Below, piece after piece: positions 20,042-28,026 of a DNA stretch of 64,000 bases. Numbering within the stretch: the first letter of the stretch is position 1; every line of letters begins with the position of its first letter. Source of the DNA: Deinococcus piscis (GTDB taxonomy: Bacteria; Deinococcota; Deinococci; Deinococcales; Deinococcaceae); assembly GCF_014653275.1 (NCBI RefSeq), contig NZ_BNAL01000004.1, positions 1 to 64,000 of the forward strand. The letters run 5' to 3'. The position numbers and the translations under genes were made by a program. A model generated the notes under the pieces. The model was not told the origin of the DNA. It worked only from the letters and a program-made list of their open reading frames with translations, and made no database searches.

Positions 20042-20895
20042 GGTTTGTGTTTGGGCTGTGGTCCGGCCTGTGCCGACACAGCCTGGCCCGAACCAGGCTG
20101 AGCCGCAAACACATCGTCAAGCAGCTCGTCCAGGGTAAAAAAGCCCTGACGTCCAGCCGCAATCCACTCGGCGGCCTGTACCGCACCAGCCGCAAAGCCT
20201 TCGCGGCTGCGGGCGCGGTGGGTCAGCTCGACGGTGTCGGCAGGACTGTCAAAGATGACGGTGTGGGTGCCGGGGATAGACCCACCCCGCGTGCTGGACA
20301 GGTGCAGTTCTTCGGGGCGGCGCTGGCGGTCCAGGCGTCCGGTATGCAGTTCAGGCTGGCGCTGCCATTCACCCTGCACAGCCTGGGCCAGTTCCAGGGC
20401 AGTGCCGCTGGGGCTGTCGGCCTTGCCCGCGTGGTGGAACTCGTGCAGCAGGGCGTCGTAGTCGGCAAAAGGCGCAAACAGGGCGGCGGCCTGCGCGACC
20501 AACCGGGTAAACAGCCGCACCCCGATAGAAAAGTTGCCCGACCAGATGATGGCGGCAGGTTGCCCGGCCAGCTCTGCCTGGATGGTGGGCAAATGCTCGT
20601 ACCAGCCAGTGGTCCCGACCACAGCCGGAATTCCACTGCGCCCATACCAGAGAAGGTGGTCCTGCGCGGTGGCCGGTGCCGAGAAATCAATAACAGCGTC
20701 CACCTGCCCGGCCAAATCAGGCGTCAGTGCCGGAGCCGTCGCACCCGGCGCGTGCGGGTCCACAATGACAGTCACGCGGTGCCCCCGCCCCTCGGCGGCG
20801 GTATGAACAGCGCGGCCCATTCGCCCATAACCCACCAGCCCCAGGCGCAAGGAGCGCTGGGCCGGTTCTCTGGTGGCAGACTGGGGCTGGGTCAT
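20011..20895 (-). CDS. dapB: 4-hydroxy-tetrahydrodipicolinate reductase
   Basis: DapB reduces the DapA product with NAD(P)H. The Rossmann motif LGLVGYGRMGRAVHTAAEGRG is at the N terminus, SGNFSIGVRLF and the active-site block LHEFHHAGKADSPSGTALELA lie in the middle, and SREGFAAGAVQAAEW is the usual C-terminal motif. The 294-residue form starts at 20895 (AGGAA just upstream); a start seven codons earlier is possible. A 25-residue tail of low complexity exceeds the usual length. A TAGACA/TATACT promoter lies 44 bases upstream. Confidence 0.93.
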   Translation of the reverse strand: MTQPQSATREPAQRSLRLGLVGYGRMGRAVHTAAEGRGHRVTVIVDPHAPGATAPALTPDLAGQVDAVIDFSAPATAQDHLLWYGRSGIPAVVGTTGWYEHLPTIQAELAGQPAAIIWSGNFSIGVRLFTRLVAQAAALFAPFADYDALLHEFHHAGKADSPSGTALELAQAVQGEWQRQPELHTGRLDRQRRPEELHLSSTRGGSIPGTHTVIFDSPADTVELTHRARSREGFAAGAVQAAEWIAAGRQGFFTLDELLDDVFAAQPGSGQAVSAQAGPQPKHKPSPDTAARKR

Positions 20896-20938
20896 CAGTT
20901 TCCTGGCAAGCTGCATAGCTATGCAGCCAAGTTGGCGC

Positions 20939-20967
20939 AGTATAGGCGGGTCGGGCGGAACTGTCTA
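20939..20967 (-). promoter_or_regulatory. promoter of dapB
   Basis: On the minus strand TAGACA (20962-20967), a 17-base spacer and TATACT (20939-20944) lie upstream of the dapB start. Confidence 0.7.
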
Positions 20968-21094
20968 GCCTCGTCCAGCATCTGGAGACAAGGCTCAGGC
21001 AATGAATTTTTTCGGTACGTCCAGATACGTATACGTTCGTCACCGTTTCAGATGCTGACCACTGCAACGGCTGGGCAGGATCTCTCGGGCAGTC

Positions 21095-22522
21095 TCAGCC
21101 CCTACGCTTAATGTCCAACTGCCCCGCGATAAAGCCCTTGAGTGCGTCTACGTCATTGGGCAGCACCTCGCAGCGGCGGGGGCGGTCCTCGATGCCCTCA
21201 AACTGCGCCGGGCGCTCCGGCAGCCGGCCCACCGCTTCCTCCACCGTCTCGCCAAACTTGGCTGGGAGGGCCGTTTCCAGGCACACCATCGGCACACCAG
21301 GGCGCTGAAACCGCTTGCCAACCAGCACCCCGTCGGCAGTGTGAGGGTCAATCAGGCGGCCAAACTCCGTGTCCACACGGCGGATGGTCGCCAGGCGGTC
21401 AGCGTGCGTGCTGCGGCCCGCGCGCAGGCCACTGGCCGCCACCGCGTCCCAATGCACTGTGCCTCTCAGGTCCACTGGGCGGCCCGCACCCACCTCGGCC
21501 CACCAGCCGGCGGTCTGCACGGCGTCCCCTCCTGCCACCAGATACAGGAAGCGCTCGAAGTTGGACGCCTTGCCGATGTCCATGCTGGGGCTGCTGGTCT
21601 GCGCCACCCGCTCGGCAGGCCAGACGTGATACACGCCACCACTGAAGAACTCGTGCAGCACACTATTCTCGTTGCTCGCCACCATCAGTTGCCCAATCGG
21701 CAGGCCCATCGCCTTAGCGAGGTAACCCGCAAACACGTTGCCGAAGTTGCCGCTGGGCACGCAAAAATCCGCCTCGGCCCCGGCAGGCAGCCCCAGGGCG
21801 AAGTAGGCCCTAAAGTAATACACCGCCTGCGCCAACACCCGGCCCCAGTTGATGGAGTTCACGGCTCCGATGTCATACCGCGCCTTGAACTCGGCGTCGG
21901 CATTGACCGCCTTGACCAGGTCCTGGCAGTCGTCGAACACGCCTTCAATGGCAATATTGAAGATGTTGGGTTCGTTCAGCGAGTACATCTGCGCCTGCTG
22001 AAAGCGGCTCATGCGGCCATGCGGCGACAGCATAAAGACATTCACCCGCTCCTTGCCCAGCATGGCGTACTCGGCGGCGCTGCCGGTGTCACCCGAAGTC
22101 GCGCCCAGGATGTTAACCCGGCGGTCATCCCGCTCCAACACATACTCGAAAGCGTGGCCCAGAAACTGCATCGCCATGTCCTTGAAGGCCAGCGAAGGGC
22201 CGCCCGACAGCTCCAGCAGGTACAGTCCCGAATCGCCCAGAGCGGTGAGCGGCGTAATCTCCTCGCTGCCGAACACCTCGGCGCGGTAAGTCTGGCGCAG
22301 CAGCCCGCGCAGGTCATCTTCTGGAATATCGGAGATAAAAGGCCGCATCACCTCATAGGCCAGCTCGGTGTAGGGCAGCCCCCGCAGCCGCTCCAGCTCA
22401 GCAGCGCTGAAGGTGGGAATCTGCTCCGGCATCGCCAGGCCACCGTCGGGCGCGAGGCCGGAGAGCAGCACGTCCGTGAAAGTGCCTAAGCGTTGGTGAC
22501 CGCGCGTGGAGACGTACTGCAT
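21095..22522 (-). CDS. thrC: threonine synthase
   Basis: Threonine synthase converts O-phosphohomoserine to threonine. The 475-residue protein begins with the Thr-synthase N-terminal motif MQYVSTRG and has the PLP lysine in SLAFKDMAMQFLGH. ILGATSGDTGSAAEYA, GRMSRFQQAQMYSL and PSGNFGNVFAGYLAKAMGLPI complete the family pattern of the long (yeast/E. coli type) form. The ATG stands seven bases after TACAAT, so the message is leaderless. It is upstream of and co-oriented with dapB, completing an aspartate-family neighbourhood. Confidence 0.96.
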   Translation of the reverse strand: MQYVSTRGHQRLGTFTDVLLSGLAPDGGLAMPEQIPTFSAAELERLRGLPYTELAYEVMRPFISDIPEDDLRGLLRQTYRAEVFGSEEITPLTALGDSGLYLLELSGGPSLAFKDMAMQFLGHAFEYVLERDDRRVNILGATSGDTGSAAEYAMLGKERVNVFMLSPHGRMSRFQQAQMYSLNEPNIFNIAIEGVFDDCQDLVKAVNADAEFKARYDIGAVNSINWGRVLAQAVYYFRAYFALGLPAGAEADFCVPSGNFGNVFAGYLAKAMGLPIGQLMVASNENSVLHEFFSGGVYHVWPAERVAQTSSPSMDIGKASNFERFLYLVAGGDAVQTAGWWAEVGAGRPVDLRGTVHWDAVAASGLRAGRSTHADRLATIRRVDTEFGRLIDPHTADGVLVGKRFQRPGVPMVCLETALPAKFGETVEEAVGRLPERPAQFEGIEDRPRRCEVLPNDVDALKGFIAGQLDIKRRG

Positions 22523-22529
22523 GGAGAGG

Positions 22530-22535
22530 ATTGTA
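22530..22535 (-). promoter_or_regulatory. leaderless -10 box of thrC
   Basis: TACAAT, seven bases, ATG at 22522. Confidence 0.7.
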
Positions 22536-22560
22536 GCGTTCTAGCTTGGTCATCTCTCAA

Positions 22561-22608
22561 TCAGGAACCCCTCAGTCAGCTGCGCTGACAGCTCCCGTAG
22601 AAGGGGAG
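22561..22608 (+). repeat. palindromic repeat, left copy flanking the DUF559 gene
   Basis: Begins TCAGGAAC and contains the near-palindrome GTCAGCTGCGCTGAC followed by GCTCC and GGGGAGC. Its first 36 bases match the reverse complement of 23077-23112 with two differences. Confidence 0.85.
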
Positions 22609-22622
22609 CAGCAAGGAAGAAG

Positions 22623-23030
22623 TTACTCACTCCTTTCCTCCCATGACAGGGGAGGTGGCCCCGCAGGGGTCGGAGGGGTTGCAGAGGTCAGCCGCTTATC
22701 AATCACCGCACAGACTCCCGCAAAGTTCTCCATCACCTCGCGGTTCTGAAAACGCAGAACCCGAAGACCTGCGGCTTCCAGCACTCGCGTTCGTTCGGCA
22801 TCATAAGCCTGGGCCTCAGGGGTGTCGTGCGTCGGACCATCCAGCTCAATGGCTAACCGGGCCACGTGAGCATAGAAGTCCAGAATGTAGCCACACAGGG
22901 GCACTTGCCGCCTGAACTTTATCGCGTGACGGCGCAGATACCCCGACCACAGCCGATGTTCAGCGGGCGTAGGGTTAGCCCGCATCTCACGGGCACGGCC
23001 TATCAGGTGCTGACTATATTCACGCCTCAC
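22623..23030 (-). CDS. DUF559 (Vsr/PD-(D/E)XK-like) nuclease-fold protein
   Basis: The 135-residue protein has the full DUF559 core: RANPTPAEHRLW, FRRQVPLCGYILDFYAH, LAIELDGPTHDTPEAQAYDAER and GLRVLRFQNREVMEN. The Asp and the Glu-Leu-Asp-Gly are in the positions expected of a PD-(D/E)XK/Vsr-like active site, so it is not visibly degraded. The start is GTG at 23030 with a poor Shine-Dalgarno. The last 20 residues (ATPPTPAGPPPLSWEERSE) are encoded by repeat-like GC-rich sequence rather than domain. The gene is bracketed by inverted copies of a palindromic repeat. Biological role of DUF559 proteins is unknown to me. Confidence 0.85.
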   Translation of the reverse strand: MRREYSQHLIGRAREMRANPTPAEHRLWSGYLRRHAIKFRRQVPLCGYILDFYAHVARLAIELDGPTHDTPEAQAYDAERTRVLEAAGLRVLRFQNREVMENFAGVCAVIDKRLTSATPPTPAGPPPLSWEERSE

Positions 23031-23062
23031 CGTGCAGCTTCACCTTGCCTGTCTCCTCTGCC

Positions 23063-23112
23063 CCGCTCCCTCCCAGAGGAGCCGTCAGCGCAGCTGACTG
23101 AGGAGTTCCTGA
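23063..23112 (-). repeat. palindromic repeat, right copy flanking the DUF559 gene
   Basis: Inverted copy of the left repeat, ending GTTCCTGA on the plus strand, with the same GTCAGC...GCTGAC core. It lies between the DUF559 start and the recD2 stop. Confidence 0.85.
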
Positions 23113-23126
23113 CTGACACACTACCT

Positions 23127-25262
23127 TCACCGCCCCCGCACCCGCTCCAGCAACGCCGTGTACCGCTCTTCTTTTTGCGAAGCCGCCGCCCGCGCCCAGG
23201 CCGAAGCCGAACCCACCGCGTGAAACTCCTCGCGGGCGCGGGTCAGGGCGGTGTAGGCCAGCGGGCGCGAGAGCATCGGCATGTGCGCCTCGTGCAGCAC
23301 GCCTACCACGGCGGGCCATTCGCTGCCCTGGGCACGGTGCACGGTCAGCGCGTAGCCGAGTTGCAAGTTGAACAGCTCCATGCCGCCCAGCTCGACAATG
23401 TTGCCGTCAAAGTCCACCAGCAGCCGGGAGCCGCGCTCTTCCAGCACCGTGCCCAGCGTGCCGTTGAAGATTTCGTTGTCGTAGTCGTTCTTGGTCTGCA
23501 CCACCACGTCACCTGCACGGGCCAGACCGTCGCCGCCGACCCGCACGCCGCCCTCACCGGGGTTGAAGGTCTGCTGAAGCACCGCGTTGAGCCGCTCCAC
23601 CCCCAGCGGACCGCGCCGCATGGGCGACAGCACCTGCGCCCGCGCTGGGCCGCCCAGATCGCGCACCAGCAAGGCCACCCGGCGGGCCCCTGCATCAGCA
23701 TCCACTTCGGTCAGGCTGAGCTGGCCACGGGCGTCATCCTCATCGCCCACGCGCTGCCACTGCGGGGGCTGAGCGTGCAGCAGCCGGTGGGCCGCCCCAA
23801 TGATGGGGTTTTCGGCGGCCTGGCGGTACACCTTGTCCAGCCGCACCGTGGTGGCCGCCTGCGTGAGCGCATTCAGCGGCAAGCCCGCGTCAATCGGAGG
23901 CAGCTGGTCCGTGTCGCCCACCAGCAGCAGCCGGGCACCGGGGGCCACAGCGCTCAGCAGGGCCAGCATCAGTGCGTCGCCCATCATGGACACCTCATCC
24001 ACGATGATCAGATCGTAGGGAGCGGGTTCCAGGTGGTTGTGGCGAAATCCGTTCGGGCCGTAGCCCAGCAGCCGGTGAACCGTGTGGGCGTCGCGGCCCG
24101 TCACCTCGCCCAGCCGCCGCGCCGCCTTGCCGGTGGGAGCACACAGCCCCACTTCCAAGCGCAGCTCCTCGGCCACCTCCACCACGGCCTTCGTCGCCGT
24201 ACTTTTGCCAGTGCCGGGGCCGCCGGTCAGCACGACCAGCCGCTGCTCCCGCAGCAGTTCAAGCACGCTGCTCTGCGCCTCGCTCAGGCCGATGCCTGCG
24301 CCTGCAGGAACGTCCCACTCCTCCTGTGGTGGGGTCGCCAGCAGGGTGCGGATCAGGCGGGCCAGCTTTTTCTCGGCGCGCAGGGCATGGGGCAGATAGA
24401 TACGCTCCTCCCCTTCCTGGCTGTAGTCGGCCCGGAGGCGGTCCAGTTCCAGGGCGCGGCTGACCGCCTCGTGCGCCAACTCTTCCGATACGCGGGTGTA
24501 GTACACCACGCCCTTTTCCGCGCGGGCACGGGGCAGGTAAGAGTGCCCACCCGTCGTGCCCGCCAGTTGCAGCGCGTATACAGCGGCTGCCGTCAGGCGG
24601 CGTGGGTCGGTCAGGGTCATGCCGCGCTCACGTGCCAGCTTGTCGGCGGTCAGAAAGCCGATACCGTCCACTTCGGTCAGCGTGTACAGGTCGGCCTGCA
24701 AGGTTTCCACGGCGGTTTCGCCAAAGTGCTTCAGCGCCCGCTGCGCCTGCGAGATGCTCAGGCCCAACCCCTGAAGCGCGGCGAGCGTACGCCGCTCCTG
24801 GCCCTGCTCGCCCCAGCTGGCGACCATCTTGTGCAGGGTCGAGGCGGAGACGCCCGGCACCTGAAGCAGCTTCTCTGGATCACTTTCCAGCACGTCGAAG
24901 GTGGCGGCCCCGAACGCCCCCGCGATGCGCCCCGCCAGCACCTTGCCCACGCCGCCCACGCGGGCTTGCAAGTAGGCGGCCACCCCTTCTTCCGAGAGGT
25001 CAGCGGGCTGCGCGGACAGCACCAGATTCAGCACCCGGTACTGGTAGCCGTACTCCTTGTGTTCTTCCAGTTTGACCAACGCCTTGAAGCCGTCGCCCGC
25101 GTCCAGCGGAGGCATCAGGCCGACCACAGCCGCGCCGTCGTCCTCGCCGTATGGCCCGGTGATGTCGGCGGTCATCACCGTAAAGCCGCTGTCAGCCCGA
25201 AACCTCACGCGCTGCACCGCGCCCTGAATGTCGAACGGCTCGGTGGGAAGGTCAGCGGTCAT
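23127..25262 (-). CDS. recD2: RecD2 5'-3' DNA helicase
   Basis: RecD2 is the stand-alone RecD-like superfamily 1B helicase, studied structurally in D. radiodurans and linked there to oxidative-damage and radiation resistance. The protein is about 711 residues. A long N-terminal region with HhH-like segments (GVGKVLAGRIAGAFG, GLGLSISQAQRALKHFG) precedes the helicase core. The core has Walker A TGGPGTGKSTATK, YDLIIVDEVSMMGDALM, LVGDTDQLPPI and the C-terminal motif GYALTVHRAQGSEWPAVV. The ATG at 25262 lies eight bases after TACACT; an upstream TTG cannot be used because it would lie in the -10 box. High confidence. Confidence 0.95.
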   Translation of the reverse strand: MTADLPTEPFDIQGAVQRVRFRADSGFTVMTADITGPYGEDDGAAVVGLMPPLDAGDGFKALVKLEEHKEYGYQYRVLNLVLSAQPADLSEEGVAAYLQARVGGVGKVLAGRIAGAFGAATFDVLESDPEKLLQVPGVSASTLHKMVASWGEQGQERRTLAALQGLGLSISQAQRALKHFGETAVETLQADLYTLTEVDGIGFLTADKLARERGMTLTDPRRLTAAAVYALQLAGTTGGHSYLPRARAEKGVVYYTRVSEELAHEAVSRALELDRLRADYSQEGEERIYLPHALRAEKKLARLIRTLLATPPQEEWDVPAGAGIGLSEAQSSVLELLREQRLVVLTGGPGTGKSTATKAVVEVAEELRLEVGLCAPTGKAARRLGEVTGRDAHTVHRLLGYGPNGFRHNHLEPAPYDLIIVDEVSMMGDALMLALLSAVAPGARLLLVGDTDQLPPIDAGLPLNALTQAATTVRLDKVYRQAAENPIIGAAHRLLHAQPPQWQRVGDEDDARGQLSLTEVDADAGARRVALLVRDLGGPARAQVLSPMRRGPLGVERLNAVLQQTFNPGEGGVRVGGDGLARAGDVVVQTKNDYDNEIFNGTLGTVLEERGSRLLVDFDGNIVELGGMELFNLQLGYALTVHRAQGSEWPAVVGVLHEAHMPMLSRPLAYTALTRAREEFHAVGSASAWARAAASQKEERYTALLERVRGR

Positions 25263-25270
25263 TGCCCTCA

Positions 25271-25276
25271 AGTGTA
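25271..25276 (-). promoter_or_regulatory. leaderless -10 box of recD2
   Basis: TACACT, eight bases, ATG at 25262. Confidence 0.55.
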
Positions 25277-25316
25277 CGGCATGGCACTACGCCCTGGGCA
25301 GAATAGACACGGAAAC

Positions 25317-25796
25317 CTACGCGCCGCGCATCACCCGGACCAGCGCGGCTGTGAACGGGTCGAATTCGTCTAGCGGTGCCCCTGCGGCCAGCCAGCGAAA
25401 AGCGTCATGCTCTGCCTGCTGTACCGTCACGCTCCGGCTCTCGGCCTCAGTCAGATACAGTGCCCCGTACACTTCGCCCGTCTGCCCAGCAATGTTCAGT
25501 GTGCCCAGGTCGTAGTGCATAACTCCGACATACCGCAGCTCACCAGAAAGTTGGCCCGTCTCCCCGTACAGTTCGCGCCCAGCCGCCTCGCGGGGCGTTT
25601 CACCCGCGTCAATAAACCCGCCCGCGAACTCCCAGGTGCCCTTGCGGACGGCTTTTAGCATCAGGAGATCTTCTCCGTGCCGCACGCCGACCACGGCATG
25701 GGTCAGCGGCTGGTAGCGGGCAGCCTCAGTTTCAGGCGCGCACAGCACATCCCAAAAGATGATTTCGCCGTCCTGCGCCAGTGGCGTAGCTCTCAT
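25317..25796 (-). CDS. Nudix hydrolase
   Basis: This 159-residue Nudix hydrolase has the Nudix box GGFIDAGETPREAAGRELYGETGQ. The canonical RE-x-x-EE is here RELYGE, so the first Glu of the EE pair is Gly while the second remains; activity is likely but may be altered. A MutT-like or ADP-ribose-type substrate cannot be chosen from sequence. The start at 25796 is chosen because TAAGCT lies seven bases upstream (leaderless). A start at 25844 would overlap the divergent hydrolase gene. Deinococcus genomes are rich in Nudix genes. Confidence 0.88.
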   Translation of the reverse strand: MRATPLAQDGEIIFWDVLCAPETEAARYQPLTHAVVGVRHGEDLLMLKAVRKGTWEFAGGFIDAGETPREAAGRELYGETGQLSGELRYVGVMHYDLGTLNIAGQTGEVYGALYLTEAESRSVTVQQAEHDAFRWLAAGAPLDEFDPFTAALVRVMRGA

Positions 25797-25803
25797 GCCG
25801 GTC

Positions 25804-25809
25804 AGCTTA
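25804..25809 (-). promoter_or_regulatory. leaderless -10 box of the Nudix gene
   Basis: TAAGCT, seven bases, ATG at 25796. Confidence 0.55.
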
Positions 25810-25842
25810 TCTGCCCGCACCGCATCTGCGAGACTGTCTCCC

Positions 25843-26637
25843 ATGACGCTGCTGCACGAAGAACCGGTCCGTTTTCAGGTCGAAGGCGAACAAGTGGTCG
25901 GGCTGCTGCACCTGCCCACCGGCGAGCGCCCCGCCCAGGGTTGGCCCGCCCTGCTGATGCTGCACGGCTTCACCGGGCACAAGTCCGGCGAGCACCGGCT
26001 GCACACCCTTTTTGCCCGGCAGATGGCAGCGCGGGGTATGGTGGCGCTGCGCTTTGACTTCCGGGGCTACGGCGACTCGCAGGGCGACTTTGCAGACGTG
26101 ACTCCGGCGCGGCAACTGGCCGATGTTCAGGCCGCTGCGGGGTGGTTGCGGGCCCACCCGGACACCGACCCACAGCGCCTGAGCCTGCTGGGGCACTCGC
26201 TGGGCGGTCTGCTGGCCGCGCAGAGTGCGCCGGACGTGGCCCCGCACCGGCTGCTGCTGTGGTCCCCGGCCCTGCCTGACTATTTCCTGCAACACCTGCC
26301 CGGCGGGCAACTCCCCGCTGGCGTGCAGGATCTCGGTGGCTGGCCGCTGGGCCGGCCCTTTCTGGAAGGGGTGCTGCGCCTCAACCCACTCAAAGCAGCG
26401 CGGGGCTGGGGCGGTGTGGCCGCCGTCATGCACGGTGACGCCGACGAGAGCTGCCCGCCTGCCTGGGGCGAGCAGTACGCGCAGGCCCTAGGCCCCGGCA
26501 CCGAGCTGGCCTTGATTGAAGACGCGGGCCATACCTTTGACAACCTCGCACACCTCCAGACCCTGTATGACCTGAGCCGCCGCTTCTTGCTGGGCGAGTC
26601 ACTGGCCGCCGAGCTGCCAGCCACGCCGCGCAAATAG
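25843..26637 (+). CDS. alpha/beta hydrolase
   Basis: The 264-residue serine hydrolase has oxyanion motif LMLHGFTGHKSGEHR, the DFRGYGDSQGDF turn and the nucleophile elbow [14 protein letters not shown] late acidic segment HGDADESCPP and the catalytic His in EDAGHTFDNL complete the triad. It belongs to the esterase/dienelactone-hydrolase-like group with an uncertain substrate. The ATG at 25843 follows GAGACT by seven bases, an imperfect leaderless -10. It is divergent from the Nudix gene with about 46 bases between starts. Confidence 0.88.
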   Translation: MTLLHEEPVRFQVEGEQVVGLLHLPTGERPAQGWPALLMLHGFTGHKSGEHRLHTLFARQMAARGMVALRFDFRGYGDSQGDFADVTPARQLADVQAAAGWLRAHPDTDPQRLSLLGHSLGGLLAAQSAPDVAPHRLLLWSPALPDYFLQHLPGGQLPAGVQDLGGWPLGRPFLEGVLRLNPLKAARGWGGVAAVMHGDADESCPPAWGEQYAQALGPGTELALIEDAGHTFDNLAHLQTLYDLSRRFLLGESLAAELPATPRK

Positions 26638-26716
26638 TGGGCACATTTAGGGTGCATGACATTTACCGACTGTTCATCCAGCTGCCCATCTGGGAACGCG
26701 CCGCGCCGCGTCACCG

Positions 26717-26722
26717 TAGCAT
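26717..26722 (+). promoter_or_regulatory. leaderless -10 box of the first secreted paralogue
   Basis: TAGCAT, six bases, ATG at 26729. Confidence 0.6.
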
Positions 26723-26728
26723 TGAGAT

Positions 26729-27907
26729 ATGAAAAAGCTAATGTTGAGTGCCCTGCTGGTCTCCTCGCCCATGGCCATGGCCGGCGGTTATCAGGCCCCA
26801 GTCAGTGTGCCTGCGCCGACGCCGGTCATGTCGGGCAATGCGCCTATCCGCATTCCGGCGCTGCCACTGAGTAGCCCAGCCCCGCGTGCGCCCAGCACCA
26901 TTGCGGTGGGTGAGCCTACGCCGGGCCAGCCTGCCCCCATGGAAACTGCGCCCGCACCCGTTCAGCCTGTCCCTGTCACCATGACTCCAGCTCAGGCCCA
27001 GGTCTTCTTGCTGACCGCGCCCAGCGGCACCAGCGTGACCCTGCGCCAGACCGTCAAGATGCAGATGGAACTGGAAGACGTGCAGGTGACCGGCAGCGCA
27101 GCCAAGGAAATGACCAAAGCCGACATCGAAGAGCTGCGCCAGATGTTCGCTGAGATGAGCGACATGCCCGCCGAGCCCACCGAAATGGTGATGTCGGTAG
27201 GCGAAGTGTTCGCGGACGGTTCGCGTGAACTGGTGATGTCCACCACCACCGAGATGCCCGCCGAAAGCGGCATGGACGACTTTACCATCCGCGTGATTCA
27301 GCGTGTTGCAACCGACGGTAGCATCAGCGACACCCGCTTCGAGAGCGACGACGCCGAAATGCAGGCTGCCTTTGAGAGCATGGACGGCCTGGACCTGAGC
27401 AGCATGGGGATGAATGACGCCAACGTCTACGGCATGCAGCTGACCCCCGGCTTCAGCAAGACCAACACCAGCGAAGTGGACATGCAGGCCCTGATGGGCG
27501 GCGTGATGGCCGGTATCGTTGCGGGAATGGCCGAAGAGGATGAGTCGCAGGCCGTAGCCACCGAGATTGCCAACGGCATCAAGTCTTCTCCGCTGGTCTC
27601 CACCACCAAGGTCGTCTACACCGGCACCGACGCGCAGGGCCACCACCTGTTCCGCACCGACTCTGCCGCCCAGCCCTGGAAGCTGAGCATGGACTTGGGC
27701 GAAGGCAGCGACGCCATGAACATGGAGATGGAGCTGACCGATATGGTGTCGGCCCAGCGGGCTGCCTACCGCACCGATGGTCTGCCGGTCCGGATGGAGG
27801 ACGACATGACCATGCGCATGAAGACCAACGTGGCGATGGACGGCGGCACCATGTCCATGACCTTCCGCATGAAGATGAACTCGGTAAGCGAGCAAGTCGG
27901 CCAGTAA
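26729..27907 (+). CDS. secreted protein of unknown function, paralogue A
   Basis: The 392-residue protein has a signal peptide (MKKLMLSALLVSSPMAMAGG), then a Pro-rich linker to about residue 85. A beta-rich domain begins near LLTAPSGTSVTLRQTVKMQMELEDVQVTG. It is very rich in Met, Glu and Asp, and has no Cys after the signal peptide. The 28027-29076 protein is a tandem paralogue with the same order of segments. The residues around SREL, YGMQLTPGFSKTNTSEVDMQALM and YRTDGLPVRM are matched there. No family is recognised. An envelope or periplasmic role is inferred from the signal peptide only. Confidence 0.8.
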   Translation: MKKLMLSALLVSSPMAMAGGYQAPVSVPAPTPVMSGNAPIRIPALPLSSPAPRAPSTIAVGEPTPGQPAPMETAPAPVQPVPVTMTPAQAQVFLLTAPSGTSVTLRQTVKMQMELEDVQVTGSAAKEMTKADIEELRQMFAEMSDMPAEPTEMVMSVGEVFADGSRELVMSTTTEMPAESGMDDFTIRVIQRVATDGSISDTRFESDDAEMQAAFESMDGLDLSSMGMNDANVYGMQLTPGFSKTNTSEVDMQALMGGVMAGIVAGMAEEDESQAVATEIANGIKSSPLVSTTKVVYTGTDAQGHHLFRTDSAAQPWKLSMDLGEGSDAMNMEMELTDMVSAQRAAYRTDGLPVRMEDDMTMRMKTNVAMDGGTMSMTFRMKMNSVSEQVGQ

Positions 27908-27925
27908 GAATCACCCGCCGCTCTG

Positions 27926-27951
27926 CCCCCCGTCCGTGTGGCGGGGGGTTT
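27926..27951 (+). terminator. terminator between the secreted paralogues
   Basis: CCCCCCG and CGGGGGG pair around a nine-base loop and are followed by TTT. The stem is strong, the T tract short. Confidence 0.75.
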
Positions 27952-27987
27952 GCTATGCCAAAGCCCCCAGGTCCGGCCACCTTCAGC

Positions 27988-28017
27988 ACGCTTTGTCGCT
28001 ACACGCTTTGTCGCTAC
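27988..28017 (+). repeat. tandem 15-bp repeat carrying -10 boxes
   Basis: ACGCTTTGTCGCTAC occurs twice without spacing (27988-28002, 28003-28017). The second copy runs into TACACT, the -10 of the following leaderless gene. Confidence 0.9.
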
Positions 28018-28020
28018 ACT
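28015..28020 (+). promoter_or_regulatory. leaderless -10 box of the second secreted paralogue
   Basis: TACACT, six bases, ATG at 28027. Confidence 0.65.
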
Positions 28021-28026
28021 TTGCTC

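Noticed and set aside
22866..25373. A very long open frame antisense to recD2
   Set aside because: It is a GC-skew shadow: it has no motif, while recD2 on the other strand shows all helicase motifs.
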